Origin: Gigaspora margarita
Taxonomy: Eukaryota; Glomeromycota; Glomeromycetes; Diversisporales; Gigasporaceae
Direction: 5' to 3'
Assembly (NCBI GenBank): GCA_009809945.1
Contig: WTPW01001587.1
Coordinates: forward strand, 96,442-160,441
Length of the DNA stretch: 64,000 bases
Below, piece by piece: positions 22,988 through 34,309 of the stretch (within the stretch, counting starts at the first letter, position 1; each line of letters opens with the position of its first letter). The notes under the pieces were generated by a model that was given only the letters and a program-made list of their open reading frames with translations, made no database searches and had not been told where the DNA came from. The translations under genes and the position numbers were made by a program.

Positions 22988-23857
22988 CAGTTTTTCTTAA
23001 ATTTGGTCAAGAACTTATAAAGATAGATATTTTTGATAAAAGTTCCTATAAACAATTTTGACATAGCTTCTTTGTAATATACATTTTTAGAAGTAAAAAC
23101 TTTTATTAAAGATACCTCTGCGAGTTCTTGACCAATACAACGTAAATTTTTTTATTTGAATTTTACAAATCTGTAGAATAAAATAAAGAATTTTTATTGA
23201 ATTTGGTCAAGAACTCATAAAAATATCTTCAATAAAATTTCTAAGTTTTTGAACCAATTTTGATGTAACTCTTTGTAATATATGTTTTTGGAAATGAAAA
23301 AAAACTTCTATTAAGAATATCTCTACAAGTTCTTGAACAGATTTGATAAAAATTTTTTATTTAAATTCTATAGATTTGTAAAATTAAAAAAAAATTTTAT
23401 TGAATTTGGTCAAAAACTTGTAAAAATATCTTCAATAAAATTTTTGTAAGTAATTTTTGGCACAGCCTTTTTGTATATATGTTTTTAGAAGTAGAAAACT
23501 TTTATTAAAAATATCTTAGTGAGTTTTTAACCAAATTTAATAATTTTTTTTCTACAGATCTGTAGAATTAAAATAAAATTTTTTATTAAATTTGGCCAAA
23601 AATGCACAGAAATATCCATAATAAAAGTTTTTTTACTTTTAAAAACATATATACAAAGAAGCTGTGTTAAAATTGCTTATAGGAACTTTTATTGAAATAT
23701 CTCTATGAGTTTTTAACCAAATTTAATGAATTTTTTATGTTATTTCTATAAATTCATAGAATTCAAATAAAAAAATTTTATTATATTTGGTAAAAAAAAG
23801 AATTTATAGAGATATCTTTGATGGAAGTTTTTTTTATTTTCAAAAATGTATAGCTAC

Positions 23858-24361
23858 CATATTCTATCATGAATAAGCACCCCTTTTTCAAAATTTTAAA
23901 CTCAATGTTCTTGATAACTATCTAATAAAACTTAATAAAAATTTATTTATATAAATTTTATAGATCTATAAAATTTAAATAAATAAATTTTTATTAAGTT
24001 TGATAAGATAGTTATCAAGAATATTGAGTTTAAAATTTCAAAAAAGGGGGTGCTTATTCATGATAGGATATGGCAGTGTTGTACGTTTTGGCTGTCCACA
24101 GCCTTTTTTGGCTTGTCCACATCCAAAATTGTCCAAACGTCCAAGATTGTCCAAAGCTTGTCCAGGCTTTAATAATTAATAAATCTATCTAAAAAATATA
24201 TAACTATATATTTTTTTAGGTGCTGAACACATTCCAGTTAAAATTAAAATAGGTTATCTTAATGAAATTTTAAGTAATTTTACTTTATTTAATTGTCCAA
24301 GATTGTCCAAGATTGTCCAAATCATTGTCCAAAGCTGTCCCGTGACAACACTGGGATATGG
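23858..24361. mobile_element. Foldback MITE in the satellite, itself carrying a hAT-like MITE
   Basis: CCATATTCTATCATGAATAA at the left is mirrored by TTATTCATGATAGGATATGG at the right. Mirrored arms (GAATAAGCACCCC, AAACTCAATGTTCTTGATAA) extend inward to an AT-rich loop at about 23965. The second insertion at 24074 lies at its right tip. Without it the element is about 216 bp. Confidence 0.75.
24074..24353. mobile_element. hAT-like MITE with perfect 8-bp target duplication
   Basis: GGATATGG at 24066-24073 and 24354-24361 flanks CAGTGTTGTACG and (mirror) CAGTGTTGTCACG. The motif TTGTCCAA is reiterated at both ends (CCAAGATTGTCCAA). A hAT origin follows from the 8-bp duplication and the CAGTG ends, as in the element at 14-423. 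Confidence 0.88.
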
Positions 24362-24797
24362 TATGCTAAAATTGTTTACAAGAACCTTTATTAAAAATAT
24401 CTTAGTGATTCTTAACTAAATTTAACAAAATTTATTTTATTTAATTCTATAGATTTAAATATTTTGTTGAAGACTGGCTACAATAATTTGTAGAATTCAA
24501 ATAAAAAATTTTATTAAATTTGGTCAAGAACTCTTATAGATATCTTTGATAAATTTTGCTACTTCTAAAAATATATATTTCAAAGAAGATATCTTCATAG
24601 GTTCTTGACCAAATTCAATGAAACTTTTTTATTTTAATTCTACAAATCTATAGAATTCAAATAAAAAAATTTTATCAAATTTGATTAAGAACTTATAAAA
24701 ATAATAATAATAAAATTTTTAAAATATTTAAGTAACAAATTGAGAGATCTTGATGTGAATAGTGTTTATTGTAGTACAAATAGTAGTGCCCTATAGT

Positions 24798-25595
24798 TAG
24801 GGTTGGGGGCACAGCAGGGCCACGTAAAAATTTGGATATTATTTATAGAAATTTGTAAATCATATAAATAATATCCAAATTTTTACATGGTTCTGGAGCA
24901 TAGTATCAAAGAGCATGCCTTAGGGAGCATGTCTAGGGCATGCCCTTTGGCCAAAAGGCATGCCTCTATCATGTGATTTTATTATGTGACTTGAAAGGGA
25001 TATGATTGGAAATTAAGTATGCCAGTATCATAGTAAAAAAAAAAATTATAACACAACTATAGCCCAAATTTAGTTGTCTATTTGGTTTTTTTAAGCAAAT
25101 TTTATTTTTTATCAGAAATATTTATAATATAAAATAAAACATTGCAGTAGCAAATTTATTTTTTACAACATTTACTGTTGTTTTCAGGCATTTTTAATTA
25201 TAAAATCATATAATAAAGAAATGTCCAAACCAAAATAAATGATATATATTTTATAATTAGTTAAAATACTTTATTTTATAAATTTGCTATAATAATTAGC
25301 AAAAAAATCAAGAAATTAAAGATTTAAAAAGCAAATTTTATTTTGATATTTATAGTTAATTTAAAATTATAAAAGCTAAATTTATGTAAACAATATAAAA
25401 GCAAAATATTTTTTTTAAAGGTTCAAAAAATAGTGAGAGTAAAGTTTAGAATATTAATTTATTGGTCAATCGATCTATATAAATTAGCTAATCATATTCT
25501 TTATATGAGATATGCCTGAGGCACAAAGGGCATGCCCTTGTCAAAGGCATGCCCAGAGGGGCATGCCTCAAAAATTTCCTGTGCCCCCAACCCTA
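24798..25595. mobile_element. hAT-like TIR element rich in GGCATGCC repeats
   Basis: CCTATAGT duplicated at 24790-24797 and 25596-25603 flanks the perfect ends TAGGGTTGGGGGCACAG and its mirror. Subterminal blocks repeat GGGCATGCC and AGGCATGCC in both orientations. Near the left end a hairpin (24826-24886) has arms containing TTTGGATATTATTTATA. The middle is AT-rich and non-coding. Confidence 0.85.
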
Positions 25596-25603
25596 CCTAT
25601 AGT

Positions 25604-26057
25604 AGTGATTGTACTTGTCCAAAAAATATTACTTGGTTAACCGGCAAGCAAACCCACATGTTACTTGGGTAATCAATAGATATACCTGGATATAAAATCT
25701 TACTCATTTTACCTGAGTAAGCTGCCATGTAATTGGTTATATAAACTATTGTAGCCAATCAAATGTTACATTTGTTCTATTATATAATCTGTTCAGCGAC
25801 GTATAACAAGTATTTTAAGTTATGGTATATAAAAGCCTTGTATTTGATGACACCTATTAGTTACAATTCAGGCATTATTTAGATCTTCCTACTTGGGTAT
25901 TACCCAGGTATATCTACCTAGGTATTACTTGGGTGAATCTATCTAATTTTACTCAGGTGAATCTACCAGGAAACTCAAGTCATTACTCAGTTAACCAGTT
26001 AACCGCGGGTAACTCAAGTAATATCCAACTCGAGTATAATCTCTACCCTATAGTAGT
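25604..26057. mobile_element. Foldback TIR element adjoining the hAT-like element
   Basis: GATTGTACTTGTCC...ATATTACTTGGTTAACC at the left is mirrored by GGTTAACCGCGGGTAACTC...ATATCCAACTCGAG at the right. CTATAGTAGT occurs at both edges (25597-25606, 26048-26057). The motif TACTTGGGTA and its variants repeat inside. The preceding hAT-like element probably inserted at its left edge. Confidence 0.65.
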
Positions 26058-26214
26058 ACTCTAAAAAAATATTATTATATTTGTCAATTGAATAAGATTA
26101 ATTAAATATTAAAGCTTATATATAAAATATAGTTAATTAGCTTTAAAAAAAGTAAATAAAAAATTTAAAAAGTTTATATTAAAACTAATATAATCTCTAT
26201 ATATATGTTCGGGT

Positions 26215-26665
26215 TCTTATATAGTATATTTTTAAGGGTAAAGTGTAATGACATCATTTTTACTAAGAAACTTATTGTTATAATCTTTAGTAATACAAAA
26301 TGTTTAATATAATATGACATCAAATATTCTAGATTTTTTATTTACTATCAAAAACTGGTTTTAAACTTGTTTTGTCCATCACAAAAAAAATTTTCTGTTG
26401 CAAAAAAAAAATTTCCTTTGCAACTATCGCTAACTTCTTGACATATTTTTTTAAAAAATTAAATATAAAATTTTAAATTTTTGCTTCGAAATGAAAATTC
26501 AGATATTAAAAATACCATAAATGTAATTTTTTTATAATGTAAACAAAGTGCATTTTTATTTAACCATAGTAGCAAGTTTTTGTATGCTGTGCTATATAAT
26601 ACAACAATTTTACTATTATTGAAAATGATCGACATATTCTCTACCCTTAAAAATAGATATACAAT
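26215..26665. mobile_element. MITE with ATTTTTAAGGGTA ends
   Basis: GTATATTTTTAAGGGTAAAG at the left is mirrored by TACCCTTAAAAATAGATATAC at the right. The interior is AT-rich and non-coding. The target duplication is not clear. Confidence 0.55.
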
Positions 26666-26675
26666 ATATATAGAA

Positions 26676-26993
26676 TACTATATATCCTAAAAATAAGCTA
26701 CTTTAAAAATAAGCTACCCTCTAATTTTTTCAAAATTTCATAAAATATATTAGCAGTTGCTATATATAAAAATCTAAATTTTACTAAGAAACCTCAAAAA
26801 GTACTATTAAGTAAACTTGTTTAGATATCAAAATACACTTATAGTAATAATTTGCTATTATTTGGACAATCTTTTATTGGTACATTTTTCAATTTTTCAA
26901 AAAATTTACAATTCAAAAATAAGCTACTCTATGTTTTTTTGTATAATTTTTTGCCCAAAAAAGGTAGGTTATTTTTTGAAATATACTATATAT
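26676..26993. mobile_element. MITE, AAAAATAAGCTAC family
   Basis: The left end has ACTATATATCCTAAAAATAA and the right end has TTTTTTGAAATATACTATAT, with AATAAGCTACTCT mirrored inside. The interior carries AGTAAACTTGTTTAGATATC, also seen in the AGTCGCTACATAG family. Confidence 0.55.
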
Positions 26994-27436
26994 ATAGAAT
27001 ATAAATCAAGAGAATTAATATTTCTATACCCTTTTTGATAATGCTATACCCATACAAATCATTTTACTTTTACTAATTATTTTGAAATTTGATTGAAGAT
27101 ATCTTGACACCCATTTAACCAAATTTGATCAACTTTCTGAGTTTATTGTAGGAAGCAATAAGATTAAAATAAAAAATTAATCAAATTTGATTAGAAAAGT
27201 GCTAAGATATCTTTGATCAAAGTTTGTAGAATTCTAAAATATCTATTAAATATAAGCTGTGTACTGCATTATTGCTTTTTTTTGATTTAGTAGAATTGAT
27301 TACTATGTGATTTTTTACAAGCTCTATGAGTCCTATAATTACAATATGGGCAATCATCTAAGTTTTTTATATTTCAGAATTTGTGCATTTTTTTTAACAA
27401 TTTTATTATATTTATATTAGATGATTTCCATAAATA
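26994..27436. other. Detached satellite-like unit; no gene
   Basis: 27060-27240 resembles one unit of the 21770-24740 array (AAATTTGATTGAAGATATC, TCAAATTTGATTAGAAAAGT mirrored). The remainder is AT-rich with no recognised feature. Confidence 0.45.
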
Positions 27437-27699
27437 CCATAAATTCTCGAAATAGCAGGCAGAGGTGCGCTATTTTGACTACGTGCGCGCTATTTCGGAT
27501 ACGCGCATGGGCATTATTTCGAATATGTAGGTCGATTTTTTGAAACTGAATTTAATATAATGTGATCCAATATGAATGTATAATGGGGTGCGCGTTATTT
27601 CGGGGCACGCATGGGCGTTATTTCGAAACCAGGCATGAAATTTTTAGGGGTCACGATTTTTGAATTAACGCCCCTGCCCGCTATTTCGAGAATTTACGG
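27437..27699. mobile_element. GC-richer MITE with TA duplication, CTATTTCG repeats
   Basis: CCATAAATTCTCGAAATAGC at the left is mirrored by GCTATTTCGAGAATTTACGG at the right, flanked by TA (27435-27436, 27700-27701). GCGCTATTTCG / GCGTTATTTCG is reiterated about six times, giving many CpG sites against the AT-rich background. The retained CpGs suggest a young or unmethylated copy. Confidence 0.85.
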
Positions 27700-27995
27700 T
27701 ATAACAAAATAAATATAAATATAGCAATTACACACCTTGCAAAAAAATCACAAGCTAATCAAATCCAACTCAGTAGAGAAGAGCGATAATAAGTTCTGTA
27801 AGAAAATGTTTTATAGTAATTCGTAATAGAAATTATATTAATTTATTGCAAACTATTTCAGCCTTAATAATATACTACATATTACTTAAATAACTAGTAA
27901 GTTATTTCCATTCACTTATTGTAATTCAATAGTTATTATGTTATTAATATATCTTATTATTTTAATTAGTAACAAGATATTTATTAATTAAAATA

Positions 27996-29196
27996 CAGTC
28001 AGACCTCTCTATAATCACAAGTTGGTTGCACCCTATTTTGGTGATTATATAGAGGTATGACTATAAATAAAATACCTTGCCATGGTTACATGACCAAAGA
28101 GCAATAAGGCCATACAAACTTATACTATTGGTTTCATATCACCAAGTAACCTTTCATGTTCTGGCAACCCAGATTTTAATTTTTTTTAAAAAAAATTTTT
28201 TAATAAAAAAAATTTTATTTAAAAATTTTATTGTCTTACAACCCAGATACCTGATAAAAAATTTCATATATTAAAAATTTAAACTTTATTCTTTATACTA
28301 TTTTACAGGCAAACTTTGTTTCCTTAGAACACATTGTACTGATCAATAACACCATAGGCACGTTTTAGTAAAAGTTAAAGTTTTATATATGTAATTGATT
28401 GATAATCTTTACTATATTAAAAATTTGCTCTGTTCGCATAATTATAAATGGAGAATTTCTATTGGCTAATATATTAAAAAATTAAAATTTCAAAACCCTA
28501 CCTCACTGACCTGGCCAGGATATGAAAACCAATAGTATAAGTTTGTGTAGCCTAAGTATTAAATTTTTTAATAGTATTTCAAATATGTAAAATATAAGAT
28601 GTTTGATAGTAAATAACTTTTAATCCAGTGCCCAATTTGGATAAAATGACCACCAGAATGTTTGACTCAGTTAGATAATTCTAAAGAGTCTAAAATCGTT
28701 AAAAACTAGTTAAAAATGCTAAAATAATTAAGGATTTTTTACTTAGATGTTTAAATTTAATCAATTCTTAAACATGCAAAGTGACACAAATTCTTAATGA
28801 TCACAGGAGCTTGTGATTGGATTTTAATAATCTTGGGCTCATTAGAATTGTCTCATTAAGATGAACATTTTGGTAGTTGTTTTATCCAAATCGGACAACT
28901 GCATCAATAGTTATTTGCTATCAAACCTTTAAGAATTTTAATAAAAAATTTTAAATGAACATGAATATGAATATTGGCCAATCAGATGTTATAATCCATA
29001 TTTAGTCAAAATTTGTGATTATAACGAGGGTTTATTATTAATAAAATTGATAAAAAATCAAATTTTTTTTGTGATAGTGATTATAGGTGATTTGTGACTA
29101 TAATAAGTTTTTTACTATATTTAAGTCTGTTGCACAATATTGGTGCTTATATAGAGGTGTGACTATATTGGGTGTGACTATAGAGAGGTCAGACTG
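27996..29196. mobile_element. Non-autonomous pogo-like element
   Basis: CAGTCAGACCTCTCTATAAT at the left and (mirror) CAGTCTGACCTCTCTATAGT at the right are flanked by TA (27994-27995, 29197-29198). GTGACTATA and GGTGATTATATAGAGG repeat near the ends. The 1.2-kb interior has no recognisable transposase, only AT-rich sequence with local hairpins (28175-28225). Confidence 0.85.
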
Positions 29197-29198
29197 TA

Positions 29199-29838
29199 TT
29201 GAATAGCTATTAATTACTGGGAAAACAACCTTAAAATTTGATAATGTTTTTAATAGGAGTGCCGGTATGCCCTATTTACACTTGTATGTTTATATAAATT
29301 GTATAATAAATAATTATCTATCTGATAAAATATAATGGCCAACTTTCAAGTCGATATTTAAAAATTTAACTAGACATTAAAATTATATCGATTTAAAGCT
29401 TTTTGTCAAGATCAATTAAAACTTCATTCAACTCAAGTAAATTTAGAAATCAATCACCCATTTTTCTTATTTTTTTTATTTTTTTATTTTTTTTAACATA
29501 TAACCTACAATTTGAGAACTGCGAGCAGCTGCCAAAAATACAAATTGAATCATATGATTGCAGATCAATGAATCACATTTCTACATTTTGGATATTGACA
29601 CTGGGTCACGATGAGTCAGTCACTCTACTGTCGCTCCATAATAAAGTCGGTTGTGTAACTGATTTGGCGAGTTGGTGATTAGAGTCATAGATAAGACTTA
29701 TACAACTTGAAGTCTTCACTTGCCGTATATACAAACACTAATTTTCTACTAGCAATAGCAAAATCCCAAGAGCAACACAACCACCAATAATAGCAACGAA
29801 ATTTTATTTACACGCAGTGTTGTAATTTCAAAAAATTT
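29199..29838. other. No gene supported
   Basis: An open stretch at 29403-29678 has no ATG start, no family resemblance and a T-rich hydrophobic run explained by base composition. I do not call it a gene. Confidence 0.45.
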
Positions 29839-30088
29839 TATAGCTGATTTGAAAATTAGTGGGACACATGATGAATATTGTGATGATCATCCAAATTTCG
29901 ATAATTATTTTTCGGTAATAACAATATAGTTTTTCAATAATATATTTTTGGCCGATATATTATCGCGGCATGTTTTGTATGGGCCAAAAATTATATTATC
30001 GAAAACTATACTTTTATTACCGAAAAATATTTGCTAACGATCATCACAAAATTCATCACGTGTCTTACTAATTTTCAAATTAGCTATA
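29839..30088. mobile_element. MITE, TATAGCTGATTTGAAAATTAG family
   Basis: TATAGCTGATTTGAAAATTA is mirrored by TAATTTTCAAATTAGCTATA. The arms continue with ACACATGATGAATATTGTGA and its mirror and with TTATTTTTCGGTAATAAC. Other copies are at 37539-41704 (split by a Mutator-like element) and at 58815-60126 (split). Confidence 0.8.
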
Positions 30089-30089
30089 A

Positions 30090-30622
30090 TTGCACAAACG
30101 CAAAAAAAATGCACAAAAAAAATTTTATACGTGTGTTATATATACTATGAGCCCGATATACACTCAAATTTAAATCTATGTGCATTGCGCCTACTGCGCA
30201 GATCCAATTTACATCACTGCTTACATGTAAAACCTTGGTTTGGAATCCACCAATTGTAACCACAACCAGGCAAACAATCAACTACAACTATCCATGGCAC
30301 ATAGGGAGAGTTGGACAATACAACCACAGGAGTTCTCAGCATGTCGAGAAACAGCTAGACAGTGTAATAGTATAATTACGTGAACAATCAATTACAACAA
30401 ACAATTGTACTGCTTATACTACTTAAGCAATAGAACAGGGTAAGGTTATAGTGAATATATAGAATATTTAGGAAGCGAATTATTTGGAGATCCCTTTCCC
30501 AATAACGAGAAGCCTTTATTATATACTTTAATTACTTAGGACAACCTATACATGTTATGCGTAATTATACAATCGATGCATGATATATCACTGATATAAT
30601 GTATACCAGTATTCAGTATTAG
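30090..30622. other. No gene supported
   Basis: Short overlapping open frames exist on both strands near 30080-30375, but none has a recognisable domain. The region is slightly less AT-rich than its surroundings. Confidence 0.4.
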
Positions 30623-30985
30623 TGGTAGCTCTCCCACAAAATTTTACCCCATATGATTTCATCCAATCAAAATTTAGGATCAGGTATAATGTGATAGTCA
30701 AACAAATGTGTTTTTTTTCTAGTAAAAAACTTACGTATAATATTAAAGCTAAAAAAACCGTGTTATAGTTAGGATTAGAGTTAGAAGAATATAGCGGCTA
30801 CTAGTAAAATTTCATGAGGAACTTTTTTAATTAGGACATAGTAGATGGTTTCCTAATAAAAATTTAGAGCTATTCCTGTTTTTTTGTAAAAAAGTGAGTT
30901 CGCTTTGATTTTTACATTATACCTGATCTTAAATTTTGATTAGTTAAAATCACGTGGGGGTAAAAAATTTTGTGGAGTGCTATAG
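30623..30985. mobile_element. MITE with CCACAAAATTTTACCCC arms
   Basis: CTCCCACAAAATTTTACCCC is mirrored by GGGGGTAAAAAATTTTGTGG. Next inward are CCAATCAAAATTTAGGATCA and its mirror. The centre reads GTTAGGATTAGAGTTAG, a degenerate telomere-like tract. The layout matches 20891-21206 and 55799-56115. Confidence 0.75.
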
Positions 30986-31084
30986 ATGTTTATACCAGTG
31001 ATATACTGATGTGTGTTATACAAGAGATATTACATTTATAAGAGACATATACGACGTATATGATGCATATGCCGGGAAATTTAT

Positions 31085-31355
31085 TTTTGGTTGATGAGGT
31101 TCATTTATATGTTTTTGATTATTTAGTTAAAATTAGGGTAAGGGTTAGTTAGAGGACAGTATGCATACCAGTAGGTAAATTTGCTTCTCAACACTTTTTA
31201 TTTGTTTCCCGAGACAGGTTTAGGCACTTGTTTTCTTTATTTTTTGCGGTTTTCACTTTTTTTCTTTGTATTTGTCTCGTCGGGCTGGTCCAAATAAATA
31301 AAATTTTATTATTTAATTGGCTGCTGGTCATGTGATCGAACCTGGCTTTTGACGA
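31085..31355. mobile_element. MITE copy related to 15515-15784, inverted
   Basis: The reverse complement shares AAACCTGTCTCGG, CTAACCCTTACCCTAATTTT and the tRNA-unrelated end AAAGCCAGGTTCGATCACAT with the copy at 15515-15784. The left terminus is not clear. Confidence 0.6.
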
Positions 31356-31394
31356 TCTCTATTTTGGTAAGAGCTCACCATATCGATTTTTACA

Positions 31395-31617
31395 GGGCTG
31401 TCTCCAAATTTCCAGATCTGATGCAACGGATCTAGATCAGAATTTAGCCCTAGTTGGTATAGCAAAATTATCAGCTAGGCATTTTTTACTTAATGAATGG
31501 ACATGATTTATTAGTAAAATTTTTTATAAACTTGGAGCAAATTGATCGATTCCGATCCAGCCGACCATGATTCTGATGCAATCCCAAGTATCCTGACCCA
31601 GAATTTTTGGAACCCAC
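31395..31617. mobile_element. MITE with CCAAAATTCC ends, copy 1
   Basis: GTCTCCAAATTTCCAGATCT at the left is mirrored by GGGTCAGGAT...CCCAGAATTTTTGGAACCC at the right. The interior has GATCAGAATTTAGCCCTAG and CAGCTAGGCATTTTTTACTT. Copies 2 and 3 lie at 58884-59107 and 60146-60371 in the other orientation. Confidence 0.75.
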
Positions 31618-31945
31618 TGTATGAGTTCACCATAACTATTGGATCGATACTGTGTTTACTACATGCTTCCGAGTAGTGATGGACAACGCATGGGATCCAT
31701 GCGGGATTTTTAATATAAGATTATCTGGCCTGCGTTAGTATATCATTTGGCCCGCATTAACAAAATATCTGGCCTGCTTTAATATAAGTGGACCAATTCC
31801 TAATTAGTATTTGATGCACTTAAATAAAAATATTATGCACGCATTAACGTTTTATTTATTTCTTGTTTCACATATATATGTACATACAGTGATAATGCGC
31901 AAACTGTACTTTGAAATAAAATTTTAAATTGTCACTATTAATAAG

Positions 31946-33750
31946 TAGTGATTGGCCACATGCGGGATCTGTGTATGATCCCGTGTAGGATACGCAGGAT
32001 TCAAAATCCTGCGTGCGGGATTTTTAATATAAGATTATTTGGCCTGCATTAGCATATCATCTGGCTCGCATTAACAAATTATCCAGCCAGCTTTAGCATA
32101 AGTAGGCCAATGACTAATTAGTATTTGATGTACATAAAAATATTATGCACGCATTAACTTTTTATTTGTTTCTCGTTCGCATATATATATGTACGTACAG
32201 AGATAATGCGCAAACTGTACGTTGGAATAAATTTTTAAATTGTTATTATTAATAAAATAGAAATCTAGACTTTTAATTTCTTGCATAAATAATACATCAA
32301 GAATATTGTGTACTATATGGGCAAAAATCTCCACTTTCAGTAATTATTTAATATGAGTGATAAGGTAAACAAAATTTGAGCCAATCATTTATATGATATT
32401 AGATGATTATTGAGTATAAAAGTGACTATTTGATGAGCCCGATTATGAATTTCTTATAAGTTATTGATGAATTTTTGTACGTATATAACCTGGTTACCTA
32501 TAAATTTTTGTAAGTATGTACCTGATCACTTATAAATTTTAGTACATTTATACCTAATTATGCGCTTTACTTATAAATTTTTATATGCTTATATGATTTG
32601 ATTGCTGTGTTGGCATTATAATTTTGAATATATCTTTATATAATAATATTTAAAAACAAATTGAGAAAATTAAGGCAAATCTGAATTAATAAGTTTTTAT
32701 ACACTTATATGATTTGATCGCTATGTTGCCATTATAATTTTGAATATATCTTTATATTGTTATCCTATATCTACTTCTTTAAAGATAGTAGGTAACTAGA
32801 GCGACCTTAGACAGTGAACACTTTGTGTAACCTCACTTGTTACTGTGATATATCTAAGTCGAGAGGCGTTTTTTAATAAAACTTAACAAAGAAGATTTTT
32901 GGCAATTTGCAATTACGAAAGAGGCTACAATTAAAAGTATATGAGGATACTAGTAATTGTTTAATTTAAATAATAAATAAATGTATTTATCAGTGAAAGA
33001 GTATGAAGACTCGATGTTGAACTTGGGGTCCACATCTGCTGCTTTTTTACATTTTGATTTTTTACAAATGTAACAGACTATATCTACTACATGTGTAATA
33101 TATGCTATATCTACTACTAATAAAATATATAATATATGTAATAGAAATGTAATATATGAAATAAATAATATATGTTAAATAAATAAAATATATAGTATAT
33201 GTGCTTCAAATATGACATGTTTTACATGAGCTACTAGTGACGCTTTTGCCCGCAGTAATCGCTTAACCAATCAGATTACAGATCACATGATTGATCACTT
33301 ATTGGTTCCGATCTTGTCATCCAGTGATCGTACAGAGATGATCTATAGCTCGTTGGAATCGTCTCAGTGAGCTGATTCGAATGGTAGTGGTTTCATTCAA
33401 TTTGGATCAGTGGATCAAGAGTTATGATCGATTTTGTGATTTCTATAAGTCAACAATATACTGTAATAATATTTAAAAACAAATTGAGAAAATTAAGGCA
33501 AATCTGAATTAATAAATTTAATAATTATAAGATTTAGATGTTTTAAATGTAGGCAAAATCTATATAAGCATTTTTATTTGTAATAAATGCAGTAAGATTT
33601 ATAAGAAATAATTATTAATTTAATAAGAAATAACATTCCTAGTGGTGATTTTATATATATATTTATTTATTGTAAAAAAATCAGAAACTCTACTCGATCC
33701 CGCGAATTTCGCGTGGGATTTTTAAAAAAATTGGGATTTGCCCATCACTA
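31946..33750. mobile_element. hAT-like element (inner copy, same family)
   Basis: The 8-bp duplication TTAATAAG (31938-31945, 33751-33758) flanks TAGTGATTGGCC and (mirror) TAGTGATGGGC. The body is colinear with the outer copy (for example GAATCTAGAC-like TAGAAATCTAGACTTTTAAT, TGTTACCATTATAATTTT). A hairpin with arms CGCAGGATT / AATCCTGCG lies at about 32001. The last base of the right duplication is also the first base of the 33758-36244 element, so this copy inserted after that one. Confidence 0.88.
32757..33456. mobile_element. 700-bp TA-flanked non-autonomous element, copy 1
   Basis: The ends are TTGTTATCCTAT and (mirror) TTGTTGACTTAT, flanked by TA on both sides (32755-32756, 33457-33458). 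The body matches 47383-48345 over its whole length apart from a nested insertion there (for example GTGTAACCTCACTTGTTACT, GACTCGATGTTGAACTTGGG). The right part includes ATGTAATAT-type repeats and CAATCAGATTACAGATCACA. No protein is encoded. Confidence 0.82.
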
Positions 33751-34309
33751 TTAATAAGGCTGTTCAAAGTTGATTCTTTGGTTAACATCACTTTTCCAGG
33801 ACTCACGGGAGGGGGAGGGGGTAAAATGAAATGAACATATGAAACGAACATTTAAGAATGAACAAAGGCAGGCAATTTTATTGGTTGATGTAAATCAGGT
33901 GACTGGTAAGAGTCATCTAGTGTTTTGATTGGCTGTTCATTTGTCGGGTGAAAGACTTCAGCTAGGGGTGATGTTAATCAAATAATTAACTTAAAACAGC
34001 CTTAACAATACATTTCTCTTATAAAAGAAAGCTGCAAAAATAAATAAATGAATAATTAATTTATTATAAAAAGTATTCATCTAATAAAAAGAACTTCATA
34101 TGTATGTACAATTTTTACAAGAAAATTCTCGTGATATAGTGATCAGATTTGCATCATTTTAAAGTATATATGCAGCGATCACCATATGGGCAGATTTATT
34201 TCTGATGTGATTATTGCAAATCATATGCTGATTGGCTGATTTATGTAATACACCATTAAAATTTGAGGCTTCGTAAAAATAACATAACTTTTTATATATT
34301 ATATAGTAT

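Larger units (their letters stand above)
21770..24740. repeat. Diverged satellite-like array (~190-200-bp units) hosting a SINE and nested MITEs
   Basis: A motif set recurs about every 190-200 bp: TTTGGTCAAGAACTTATA, ATATCTTTAATAAAAG, AGCTTCTTTGTAATATA and TAGAATTAAAATAAAAAATT, often with mirrored halves (TTCTTGACCAAATTTAAT). More than ten diverged units are visible. A SINE (22439-22987) and a MITE (23858-24361) interrupt it. A detached unit lies at about 27060-27240. No protein is encoded. Confidence 0.7.

Noticed and set aside
29403..29678. 91-residue open frame with an apparent signal-peptide-like run
   Set aside because: It begins at TTG, the hydrophobic run comes from a T tract, and no family is recognised.
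32757..33456. Solo LTR of a retrotransposon (TGTT...AACA ends)
   Set aside because: Both copies are flanked by TA with short inverted tips. No 4-6-bp duplication fits both, and no retroviral-type coding region is nearby.
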